Source: Xanthomonas sp. SI
GTDB taxonomy: Bacteria > Pseudomonadota > Gammaproteobacteria > Xanthomonadales > Xanthomonadaceae
Direction of reading: 5' to 3'
Assembly: GCF_014236855.1 (NCBI RefSeq)
Contig: NZ_CP051261.1
Location: forward strand, 558,001 to 622,000
Length of the DNA stretch: 64,000 nt
Shown: positions 1-8,001 of the stretch, one piece after another
Position numbering within the stretch: the stretch's first letter is position 1
Layout of the letters: each line of letters opens with the position of its first letter
Made by a program: the position numbers and the translations under genes
Notes under the pieces: generated by a model
Seen by the model: the letters and a program-made list of their open reading frames with translations, nothing else
The model's database searches: none
Told to the model about the DNA's origin: nothing

Positions 1-2130
1 GGCGGCGGCCTGGCCGGCGAGTTCCAGCACAAGTTCGGCGACGAACAGCAGTTCGGTTTCTACGCCAGCGCCTACTACGACTACCGCACCTCGACCAACA
101 GCGAGGTGGCAGCGGCGACTAGCGCGCTCAACGACCATTCGTGGGCGTTCCTGCATGCCGATGCCGACGGCGGCAACGCCGCCGGCTACGATCCGCAGCA
201 CAACCTGACCAGCACCGGCATGAATGTCGGCGTGGTCGCCGGCTGGGAACGCCGCTATGGCGGCAACGCCTCGTTCGACTGGCAGGTCGACGACAGCCTG
301 TCGCTGTATGCGCGCGCTACCTATGCCTACGCCAAGACCGACCAGGGCACCACCTTCGTGCAGTTGCTGCCGCAGGACGTGACCTATGTGCCGACCGCGA
401 CCGCAGGCGTGTATGCGCCCAACATCGGCCGCATCGCCTCGCGCTTCTGGTACGAGACCAACCCGGAGATCGCCGACCTGGCGACGTTCCAGATCGGCGC
501 GCGCAAGACCTCCGGCGGCTGGACCTTCATGCCGAACCTGTTCTACAGCTTCGGCGACAACGACCGTCCCAACCACGTCGAGATCGACGGCCGCGAGGAC
601 AAGTTCTCGCAGGCCAACTACGCCTACTCCGGCAGCAGCCTGGTCAGCTACGGCAGCGGCGCCTTCCCGTATCCGCAACTGACCCCGGCGTTGCTGGCGC
701 AGGTCAACAATATCCCGTCGCTGTACGCCAGCAGCTACGGCGAACTGACCAAGATCTATTCCGGGCAGAAGAAGGGCGGCGCCAAGTTCGACGTGCGCTA
801 CGATTTCGAGGACGGCGCGCTGTCGGCGCTGCAGTTCGGAGTGAAGTACAGCAAGAGCTCGCGCAATTTCAGCAACCGCGACTGGTGGACCGGCGGCGTC
901 GACGACACCAGCACGCTCGGCGATCTGGGCATCTTCAACGGCAACTACAGCGCGATCTTCCCCGGCAAGTATCCCTGGGTCACGCCCAAGGTCAGCGAGA
1001 CCGCGGTCAGCAACGTCATCTACAGCCATCTGCGCGACGACGACCTGGACAGCTGCGGCAAGGCGTATTACGTCAACAACTGGAACTGCAACACGATGCG
1101 CGGCACCGAGGCGGTCGCCGCGGCCTATGCGATGGCGACCTTCTCGCTCGGCAACCTGGAAATCGTGCCGGGCGTGCGCTTCGAGCACAGCAGCATCCAC
1201 AACACGTTCTGGGTGACGCCGTCCGACGCCGACGGCAACGAAACAGTCGGTTATTTCGACAGCAACCACACGTCCTACGACGAACCGTTGCCGAGCGTGT
1301 TCCTGACCTATCGCCCCGATGCCCGCACCGCCTACCGCGCCTCGCTGTGGACCAGCTATACCCGGCCCGCGTTCGTGCAGTTGGGCGGCGGATCCAACAT
1401 CAGCATCTCCAACAGTGTCCCCGCCGTCACCACCATCACCCAGGGCAACCCGGACCTGAAGCCGATCGAATCCACCAACCTGGATCTGTCCGGCGAATGG
1501 TCGACCGAACATGGCGGATTCTTCTCGGTGGCCGGCTTCTACAAGCGCCTGCGCAACTACATCTACGACGCCGGCTCCGGCCAGGCCAATCCTGGTTCCA
1601 GCGGCAGCGGCACGGTGTTCTATTCGATGCCGACCAACGGCGGCGACGGCCGCGTCTACGGCCTGGAGGTCAGCGCGCGCCAACGCTTCCAGGACCTGCC
1701 CGAACCGCTGAACGGCTTGGGCGTGAGCTTCAACGCGACCCGCCAGCATGCGCGCGCCGACCTGGGCATGGACGGCTTCGAGAACGAGCACATGCAGTCG
1801 GCGCCCAATGCCATGGCCAACGTCGAGCTGTTCTACGAACGCGAGCGTTTCTCGGTGAACCTGAGCTACCACTTCAGCAGCTCGTACCTGCTCGGTTACG
1901 ACTATCTGCACCAGGGCGCGACCTGGGACGACCTGTGGGCGCGCCCGACCCGGCGCGTGGACCTGCATGCCGGCTACCACTTCGACAACGGCCTGAGCCT
2001 GGATCTGTCGATCTCCAACCTGACCAAGGAGTACAGCTACTGGGCGCACGTAGGCCGCAGCGATCTGGCGGTCTCGGACATCGTCGATGCCGGCATGACC
2101 ACGTTGCTGACCGCCAAGTACGCGTTCTAG
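1..2130 (+). CDS. TonB-dependent receptor, C-terminal part (5' end outside window)
   Basis: An outer-membrane beta-barrel receptor that would take up a substrate using TonB energy. The frame is open from base 1, giving 709 residues without a start, so the signal peptide and most of the plug lie upstream. The visible part has alternating aromatic/polar barrel strands. A typical late barrel motif (TYTRPAFVQLGGG-like, then NPDLKPIESTNLDLSGEW) is present, and the protein ends in Phe (TAKYAF), as outer-membrane barrels usually do. A GTG at 106 is internal and not a credible start. A strong hairpin and then a GH35 gene follow in the same direction, so the ligand is probably a galactose-containing oligosaccharide or glycoconjugate; that substrate is inferred from neighbours only. 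Confidence 0.93.
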   Translation, partial: GGGLAGEFQHKFGDEQQFGFYASAYYDYRTSTNSEVAAATSALNDHSWAFLHADADGGNAAGYDPQHNLTSTGMNVGVVAGWERRYGGNASFDWQVDDSLSLYARATYAYAKTDQGTTFVQLLPQDVTYVPTATAGVYAPNIGRIASRFWYETNPEIADLATFQIGARKTSGGWTFMPNLFYSFGDNDRPNHVEIDGREDKFSQANYAYSGSSLVSYGSGAFPYPQLTPALLAQVNNIPSLYASSYGELTKIYSGQKKGGAKFDVRYDFEDGALSALQFGVKYSKSSRNFSNRDWWTGGVDDTSTLGDLGIFNGNYSAIFPGKYPWVTPKVSETAVSNVIYSHLRDDDLDSCGKAYYVNNWNCNTMRGTEAVAAAYAMATFSLGNLEIVPGVRFEHSSIHNTFWVTPSDADGNETVGYFDSNHTSYDEPLPSVFLTYRPDARTAYRASLWTSYTRPAFVQLGGGSNISISNSVPAVTTITQGNPDLKPIESTNLDLSGEWSTEHGGFFSVAGFYKRLRNYIYDAGSGQANPGSSGSGTVFYSMPTNGGDGRVYGLEVSARQRFQDLPEPLNGLGVSFNATRQHARADLGMDGFENEHMQSAPNAMANVELFYERERFSVNLSYHFSSSYLLGYDYLHQGATWDDLWARPTRRVDLHAGYHFDNGLSLDLSISNLTKEYSYWAHVGRSDLAVSDIVDAGMTTLLTAKYAF

Positions 2131-2148
2131 CCCGCTCTCCGCAGGATC

Positions 2149-2174
2149 GGGGCGGTGCGCGTTTGCACCGCCCC
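2149..2174 (+). terminator. Perfect 10-bp GC hairpin between receptor and GH35 gene
   Basis: GGGGCGGTGC (2149-2158) pairs perfectly with GCACCGCCCC (2165-2174) around a 6-nt loop, 18 nt after the receptor stop. No T-run follows, so it is more likely an mRNA-stabilising or partial-termination element than a full intrinsic terminator. It could make receptor mRNA more abundant than the downstream enzyme mRNA. Confidence 0.5.
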
Positions 2175-2202
2175 CTTGCGCGCGCCGCCTTCGGAGACCT
2201 CG

Positions 2203-4074
2203 ATGAAACGTCGCAATTTTTGCCTGCTCAGCGTGCTCGCGCCGCTCGGAATGGCGGCCGCGCCAGCACGTGCGATCGCCACGACTGCCGCGCCCGAGCC
2301 GGATGGGCGTCCGCACACGTTCGGTTTTGCGCAAGGGCAGTTCGTGCTCGACGGCCAGCCGTGGCAGATCCGCAGCGGCGAGATGCATCCGCTGCGCATT
2401 CCGCGCGAGTACTGGCTGCACAGGATCCGCATGGCCAAGGCGATGGGACTGAACACCATTGCCCTGTACCTGATGTGGAATGCATTGGAAGCCGAACCCG
2501 GCGTGTTCGACCTGGACAGCGATCGCCGCGATTTCGCCGCCTTCATCCGCCTGTGTGCGCAGGAAGGCATGTGGGTCTATCTGCGGCCCGGCCCCTACGT
2601 CTGCGCCGAGTGGACGCTCGGCGGCCTGCCCGCCTATCTGTTGCGCGAGCCGGGCATGCGCCTGCGCGATGCCGGCGATGCGCGCTACATGGCGGCGGTG
2701 CGGCGCTACATCGCCGCGGTGGCGCCGCGGATCGCGCCGCTGATGGCGGCGGCCGGCGGGCCGGTGCTGATGCTGCAGATCGAGAACGAGTATTCGATGT
2801 TCGGCGACGACGTCGGTTACCTGCAGGCGCTGCGTGCGCTGTGGCAGGAACACGGCATCGACGGGCCGTTCGCGGTCGCCGACGGCATGAAGGACTTGCG
2901 CCGGCGCAAGGCGTACCTGCCCGGCGCGGCGCTGGGCCTGGACGGTGCCGACCTGGCCGACCTGCAGCACGGTCGCGCCTTCGCCGGCGATGCGCCGGTG
3001 TGGGTGGCCGAGGGCTATCCGGGCTGGCTGACGCACTGGGGCGAGGCCGACTTCGCGCGCCGCGACTACCTGCCGACGCTGCGCCGGCTGCTGGCGCACG
3101 GCCATTCGTTCAACCTGTACGTGGTGCATGGCGGCAGCAACTTCGGCCTGAGCGCCGGCGCCAATGCCGACGACGACGGCTCCAACTTCCAGCCGGCGTT
3201 GACCAGTTACGACTACGGCGCGCCGATCGACGAGCGCGGCGCGGCGACGCCGGCGTATTTCGCGATGCGCGCCGCGATCGCCGCGTCTGTGCCGCAGCGC
3301 TTGCCGCAGCCGCCGGCGCCGCCGCCACGCACGACCTTCGCGTCGACCCTGGCGCTTCCCTACGCGTCCCTGTGGGACAACCTGCCCGCGGCGCCGGTCG
3401 CGACCGTGGCGCCGGCCGGCAACGAGATCCTGTTTGGCCAGGACCAGGGACTGGTGCTGTATCGCCGCCGCATCGGCGCCGGCGCGCAGTTGCGCGTGGA
3501 CGGCGTGCACGACTACGCGGTGGTGCAGGTGGATGGCGAGGAAGTGGGGCACGTGTCGCGGGTGCGCCACCACGCATTGCACTCTTCGCCGCAGCTGGCG
3601 CTGCCACGGGCGCAGCAGGCGCAGCGCACGCTGGAGATCCTGGTCGACAGCTTCGGCCACGTGAACTTCGGTCCGGCGCTGGGCGATGCCAAGGGGCTGG
3701 TCGGCGAGGTGCAGTTGCAAGGCGCGCCGCTGCAGGACTGGCAGGCGTATCCGATCGCGCTGGACGACGCCTGGATCCGGACGCTGCAGCCGCTGCGCGC
3801 GGCGTCGTCGCGGCCGGGGCTGTTCTTCCGTGCGGAGATCGCGGTCGAGTCGCCCGGCGATGTTTACCTGGACATGCGCGAGTGGGACAAGGGTTATCTG
3901 TGGGTCAACGGCCAGTTGCTCGGCCGCTACTGGCGCATCGGGCCGCAGCAAGGCCTGTACTGCCCGGGACCGTGGCTGCGGCCAGGCCATAACGAGGTGC
4001 TGGTGCTCGATCTGCACCGCACCCGCGCCGCCGCGATCCATTGCGCGAACGCGTTGCAAGGAGCGCGTGCATGA
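2203..4074 (+). CDS. GH35 beta-galactosidase, exported (Tat-like signal)
   Basis: Predicted to remove terminal beta-galactose from oligo- or polysaccharides in the periplasm. The chosen ATG at 2203 is preceded by GGAG and starts a signal peptide with a twin-arginine-like motif (MKRRNFCLL...APARA). The GH35 landmarks are present: RSGEMHPLRIP near the N-terminus, GPYVCAEW, GGPVLMLQIENEY with the acid/base Glu about residue 196, and a nucleophile Glu about 270 in VAEGYPGWLTHWG. The C-terminal third is jelly-roll-like (DMREWDKGYLWVNGQLLGRYW). The product is 623 aa, a normal size for bacterial GH35. An in-frame GTG at 2155 is rejected because it would precede the signal peptide. It lies directly after the receptor gene and before the permease/kinase/GH4 genes. 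Confidence 0.93.
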   Translation: MKRRNFCLLSVLAPLGMAAAPARAIATTAAPEPDGRPHTFGFAQGQFVLDGQPWQIRSGEMHPLRIPREYWLHRIRMAKAMGLNTIALYLMWNALEAEPGVFDLDSDRRDFAAFIRLCAQEGMWVYLRPGPYVCAEWTLGGLPAYLLREPGMRLRDAGDARYMAAVRRYIAAVAPRIAPLMAAAGGPVLMLQIENEYSMFGDDVGYLQALRALWQEHGIDGPFAVADGMKDLRRRKAYLPGAALGLDGADLADLQHGRAFAGDAPVWVAEGYPGWLTHWGEADFARRDYLPTLRRLLAHGHSFNLYVVHGGSNFGLSAGANADDDGSNFQPALTSYDYGAPIDERGAATPAYFAMRAAIAASVPQRLPQPPAPPPRTTFASTLALPYASLWDNLPAAPVATVAPAGNEILFGQDQGLVLYRRRIGAGAQLRVDGVHDYAVVQVDGEEVGHVSRVRHHALHSSPQLALPRAQQAQRTLEILVDSFGHVNFGPALGDAKGLVGEVQLQGAPLQDWQAYPIALDDAWIRTLQPLRAASSRPGLFFRAEIAVESPGDVYLDMREWDKGYLWVNGQLLGRYWRIGPQQGLYCPGPWLRPGHNEVLVLDLHRTRAAAIHCANALQGARA

Positions 4075-4144
4075 GCCTGCGCCGCGCATACACCGACAGT
4101 CTCCATCCCACCCATTGCGTCGCGCCGGCGACAAGGGAGTCCGC

Positions 4145-5521
4145 ATGCTGCTGACCACGCCCGATGCCTCTGCGCGCCACGATGCCGAGCACGCGCCGCC
4201 GCGCGCGATCGGATTCTGGGGTGGGCTGTCCGCGAACCTGCTGAACATGGTCGGCATCGGCCCGTTCATCACCATCCCGCTGGCGTTGTCGGCGTTGGCC
4301 GGACCGATGGTGCTGCTGGGCTGGGTGGCCGGCGCGCTGCTGTGTCTGTGCGACGGCCTGGTCTGGGCCGAACTGGGCTCGGCGATTCCCAAATCCGGCG
4401 GGCCGTACCACTACCTGCGCGAGGCCTATGGCCGCGACGGCTTGGGCAGCCTGTTCGGTTTTCTGTACCTGTGGCAGACGCTGCTGACTGCGCCGTTGTC
4501 GATCGGCGCGGCGGCGGTCGGCTTCACCCAATACCTGGCGTTTCTGGCGCCGGGCCTGGCGCCATGGCAGCTGACCGCGATCGCCGCGGCGCTGTGCCTG
4601 TTCAACACCGCCCTGCTGTATCGCGAAGTGCGCTCGGTGCAGGTGCTGTCGCTGCTGGTCACCGCCGCGGTGGTGGCGGCGGTGGTGTGGATCGTGGCCA
4701 GCGGCCTGCTGCATTTCGACATGGCGATCGCGCAGCGTTTCCTGCACGCCGGTGCGGTCTCGCCGCACGGTTTCTGGCTCGGCTTCGGCGCGGTGGCGCT
4801 GATCGCGGTGTACGACTATGGCGGCTACAACAACGTGTGCATGCTCGGCGGCGAGATCCGCCAGCCGCGCCGCAACATCCCGCTGGCGGTGCTGTGTTCG
4901 ATCCCGATCGTGGCGGCGCTGTACCTGGGCTTGAACGTGGCGATCCTCGGCGTGCTGCCGTGGCAGCAGGCGGCGCAGTCCAAGGCGGTGGTGGCCGACT
5001 TCATGCAGGCGATCTACGGGCATGTCGGCAGCACCATCGCGGTCGCGCTGATCATGCTGGCCAGCTGGGGCTCAGCGCTGGTGGTATTGCTGGGCTACTC
5101 GCGGGTGCCATACGCGGCGGCGGCCGAGGGGCAGTTCTTCCGGGTGTTCGCGCGGCTGCATCCGCGCGGCCGTTTCCCGACCGTGTCGCTGCTGTTCGTC
5201 GGCGCGACCTCGGCGCTGGCCTGCCTGCTGTCGCTGGACGATTTGATCGCCACGCTGATGGTCATCCAGATCATGTTCCAGTTCATGGCGCAGTGCCTGG
5301 CGGTGGTGTTGCTGCGGCGGCAAGCGCAGCGTCCGCGCGATGCGTTCTCGATGCCGTTGTATCCGTGGCCGCTATGGGTGAGCGTGGCCGGCTGGCTGTA
5401 CATCCTGGCCACCAGCCAGGGCCGCCACCTGCTCGCGGCGGTGGTGGCGCTTGGGGTGGGCACGGCGTTGTTCTTGATGCAAGCCAGGAGGCAGGGCACA
5501 TGGCCTTGGACAGCGCGATGA
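4145..5521 (+). CDS. APC superfamily permease
   Basis: A 458-aa inner-membrane transporter of the amino acid-polyamine-organocation type. The N-terminus has the family hallmark helix 1 (ANLLNMVGIGPFITIPLAL), and about 12 hydrophobic segments follow, including GSAIPKSGGPYHYLREAYG after helix 2. The start at 4145 has GGGAGT just upstream. The family normally moves amino acids, amines or amino-acid conjugates. A carbohydrate operon is therefore an unusual setting and hints at a glycosylated amino compound as substrate (inference). It overlaps the kinase gene. A 27-codon frame (4071-4154) touches both the GH35 stop and this start by ATGA-type overlaps and might couple translation. Confidence 0.9.
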   Translation: MLLTTPDASARHDAEHAPPRAIGFWGGLSANLLNMVGIGPFITIPLALSALAGPMVLLGWVAGALLCLCDGLVWAELGSAIPKSGGPYHYLREAYGRDGLGSLFGFLYLWQTLLTAPLSIGAAAVGFTQYLAFLAPGLAPWQLTAIAAALCLFNTALLYREVRSVQVLSLLVTAAVVAAVVWIVASGLLHFDMAIAQRFLHAGAVSPHGFWLGFGAVALIAVYDYGGYNNVCMLGGEIRQPRRNIPLAVLCSIPIVAALYLGLNVAILGVLPWQQAAQSKAVVADFMQAIYGHVGSTIAVALIMLASWGSALVVLLGYSRVPYAAAAEGQFFRVFARLHPRGRFPTVSLLFVGATSALACLLSLDDLIATLMVIQIMFQFMAQCLAVVLLRRQAQRPRDAFSMPLYPWPLWVSVAGWLYILATSQGRHLLAAVVALGVGTALFLMQARRQGTWPWTAR

Positions 5522-6444
5522 GCGCGTGCGACGTCGCGGTGGTCGGCGAGATCTATGCCGATCACATCCTCAGCGGTTTCCAGCGCTGGCCGCAGCCGGG
5601 CGAGGAAGCCCTGGCCAGCGCCTATCTGCGCGAGCTCGGCGGCGGTACCGTCAACACCGCCTGCGGGCTGGCGCGGTTGGGGCGCAGCACGCGGCTGATC
5701 GGCCTGATCGGCGAGAGCGACCGGCCCTGGTTCGCGCAGCGCCTGGGCCAGTTCCAGGTGCGCAGCGACGGCTTGCGCAGCGACCCGGCCGGCACCGGGA
5801 TCACGGTCAGCGTGTCGATGCCCGACGACCGTGCGTTCTTCACCTACCTGGGCGCCAACGCGCAGCTCGATGCGCTGCTCGCACGCGCCGAGGTGCTGGA
5901 CGAACTGTGCGCGGCGCGCCACGTGCATTTCGCGATGCCGCTGTCGCGCGCGCTGGCGCAGACGCTGCTGCCGGCGCTGGCCGCGGCCGGCTGCACGACC
6001 TCGCTGGACGTGGGCTTCAGCCCGGACTGGCTGGCCGCGCCGCACAACCTCGCCACCTGCCGCGAGGTGGACTATTTCCTGCCCAACCAGAAAGAGGCCG
6101 CGCTGCTCGGCTGCGGCGACGGCGCCGAGGCGTGCCGCCAGTGGGCGCAGACGCTGGGCTTGCGCCATGCGGCGATCAAGCTCGGCGGCGCTGGCGCGAT
6201 GGCGGTCGATGGGGCCGGCGCGCGCCGCGTGGCCGCGCCCGCGGTGCAGGTGCGCGACACAACCGGCGCCGGCGACGCTTTCGATGCGGGCTTCATCGAT
6301 GCGCTGCTCGACGGCGCAGGACTCGACGACTGCCTGCGCCGCGCCTGCTTCTGCGGCGCGTCCTGCTGCGCCGCGCTCGGCGCGCTGGACGGCCTCCCCG
6401 ATTTCGACCAACTGAGGAACTTCAATGACAGCAACGAATCGTAA
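5500..6444 (+). CDS. PfkB-family sugar kinase
   Basis: A cytoplasmic 314-aa kinase that would phosphorylate a sugar or sugar conjugate with ATP. N-terminal VVGEIYADHIL is followed by the glycine-rich PfkB signature 1 region (YLRELGGGTVNTACGLARLG). PfkB signature 2, DTTGAGDAFDAGF (about 253-265), contains the catalytic Asp259. AGGAGG at 5485-5490 sits 9 nt before the ATG at 5500, which selects that start; ATG 5518 is an in-frame alternative. The gene overlaps the permease by 22 bp and the GH4 gene by 20 bp, so the three are probably translated together. The likely role is to make the 6-phosphate substrate needed by the GH4 enzyme. Confidence 0.9.
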   Translation: MALDSAMSACDVAVVGEIYADHILSGFQRWPQPGEEALASAYLRELGGGTVNTACGLARLGRSTRLIGLIGESDRPWFAQRLGQFQVRSDGLRSDPAGTGITVSVSMPDDRAFFTYLGANAQLDALLARAEVLDELCAARHVHFAMPLSRALAQTLLPALAAAGCTTSLDVGFSPDWLAAPHNLATCREVDYFLPNQKEAALLGCGDGAEACRQWAQTLGLRHAAIKLGGAGAMAVDGAGARRVAAPAVQVRDTTGAGDAFDAGFIDALLDGAGLDDCLRRACFCGASCCAALGALDGLPDFDQLRNFNDSNES

Positions 6445-7837
6445 GATCGCCTTGATCGGCGGCGGCGGGGTGCGCTCGCCACTGGTCGTGTATGGGGTCA
6501 ACGAGGCGGCCGCGGCACTGGGCGTGGAGGAGATGGTGCTGTACGACCCGGATCCGGAGCGCGTGCAGCTGATGGTGGCGATGGGCCGCGCGGTGGTGAC
6601 CGAGTTCGGCGGCGACTTGCGCCTGCGCGCCGCCGATTCGCTGGAGGATGCGATCGAAGGCGCGGACTTCGTGCTCAACAGCATCCGCATCGGCGGCATC
6701 GCGCAGCGCGCCGCCGACGAGCGGGTGAGCATCGATCAGGGCTATCCGGGGCAGGAGACCACCGGCCCGGCCGGCGTGGCCATGGCCTTGCGCACGGTGC
6801 CGGTGTCGATCGCGCAGGCGCGGTTGGTGGAACAGCTGAGCCCGGATGCGTGGCTGGTCAACTTCACCAATCCGGCGGGGCTGATCACCCAGGCGGTGAC
6901 CACGCATACCCGCGCCAAGATCGTCGGCATCTGCGATACCCCGACCGAACTGTTCCACAACATCGCGCATGCGCTGGGCGCGCACCACGCCGCGGTGGAA
7001 TGCGATTACGTCGGCCTCAACCATCTGGGTTGGGTACGCGGCGTGCGCCTGCACGGCGAGGAAGTCATCGACCGGCTGCTGCAGGACGACGCACTGCTGC
7101 GCCAGTTGTACCTGGCGCCGCTGTTCGACTTCGACATGATCCGCGAGTTGCGGCTGATCCCGACCGAGTACCTGTTCTTCTACTACGAGCGGCGCCGCGC
7201 GCTGGCCAACCAGCGCACCCAGGGCGGTAGCCGCGGTGCCGAGATCGAGACCTTGAACCACGCCTTGATCGCCACGCTCGGAAGCCGCCTGCAGGCCGGC
7301 GACGGCCACGGTGCGGTGCAGACGTATGCGGCGTATCTGAACCAGCGTTCGGGTTCGTACATGAAGCTGGAGGCCGAAGGCGGTTCGGCGTTCGATGCCG
7401 GGGTCAGCCTGCAGGCCGATCCGTTCCGGGTCAGCACCGGCTATCACCGCATCGCCATCGACGTGATGAGCGCGCTGACCGGCGCGGTGCCGGCCAAAAT
7501 CGTGGTCAACGTGCGCAACCAGGGCGCGATCGCCGATCTGCCCGACGACGACATCGTGGAGATTTCCTCGCACATCGACCGCGATCGCATCGTGCCGTGC
7601 CCGACCGCGCCGCTGCCGGATGCGGTGCATGGCCTGATCCGTGCAGTGAAGGCCTATGAGCGCGCGGCGATCGAGGCGGTGCTGTCGGGCAGCCGCCTGA
7701 CCGCGCGCAAGGCGATGCTGATCCATCCGGCGATCGGCGAATGGACGCCGTCGCACGATCTGTTGGAAAGCCTGTTCGGCCATCTCAGCGACGACGGCCA
7801 GTGCCTGTGCCAGGGGCCGATGCATTGGCATGGTTGA
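6425..7837 (+). CDS. GH4 family NAD/Mn-dependent 6-phospho-glycosidase
   Basis: GH4 enzymes cleave glycosides, often 6-phosphoglycosides, by an oxidation-elimination mechanism using NAD and a divalent metal. The 470-aa protein begins with a Rossmann dinucleotide loop (KIALIGGGGVRSP). It carries the expected metal ligands, Cys170 in CDTP and His200 in NHLGW, and the NFTNPAG motif. From memory of the family, C-D-x-P is nearer the 6-phospho-alpha-glucosidase pattern (CDMP) than the C-N-x-P of 6-phospho-beta-glucosidases, so anomer specificity is open. No PTS gene is visible; the phosphate would come from the PfkB kinase whose 3' end overlaps this gene by 20 bp. Confidence 0.88.
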   Translation: MTATNRKIALIGGGGVRSPLVVYGVNEAAAALGVEEMVLYDPDPERVQLMVAMGRAVVTEFGGDLRLRAADSLEDAIEGADFVLNSIRIGGIAQRAADERVSIDQGYPGQETTGPAGVAMALRTVPVSIAQARLVEQLSPDAWLVNFTNPAGLITQAVTTHTRAKIVGICDTPTELFHNIAHALGAHHAAVECDYVGLNHLGWVRGVRLHGEEVIDRLLQDDALLRQLYLAPLFDFDMIRELRLIPTEYLFFYYERRRALANQRTQGGSRGAEIETLNHALIATLGSRLQAGDGHGAVQTYAAYLNQRSGSYMKLEAEGGSAFDAGVSLQADPFRVSTGYHRIAIDVMSALTGAVPAKIVVNVRNQGAIADLPDDDIVEISSHIDRDRIVPCPTAPLPDAVHGLIRAVKAYERAAIEAVLSGSRLTARKAMLIHPAIGEWTPSHDLLESLFGHLSDDGQCLCQGPMHWHG

Positions 7838-7906
7838 TCGACACGCATGCGCGGCGACGGAGATGGATCCGCCGCCGCGTGTGCCGAGTTTCTGTGTGTG
7901 TTTTCT

Positions 7907-7974
7907 GTAGGAGCGGCTTCAGCCGCGACATGGCCTCACCGGAGAGTGCCTGTCGCGGCTGAAGCCGCTCCTAT
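7907..7974. repeat. GTAG-type palindromic repeat pair
   Basis: GTAGGAGCGGCTTCAGCC... at 7907-7929 is followed by its inverted copy at 7952-7974. Each unit is itself a hairpin. It sits in the gap between convergent GH4 and putA genes. It resembles the REP-like GTAG (SMAG) elements known from Stenotrophomonas and Xanthomonas, which are linked to RAYT transposases elsewhere in such genomes. Confidence 0.85.
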
Positions 7975-8001
7975 AGAGGTGCCGGCGAACTATTTCGCCG
8001 A

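Noticed and set aside
141..3992. 1283-codon open frame over the receptor and GH35 genes in another frame
   Set aside because: Arg-rich translation typical of off-frame high-GC DNA; it crosses two well-supported genes.
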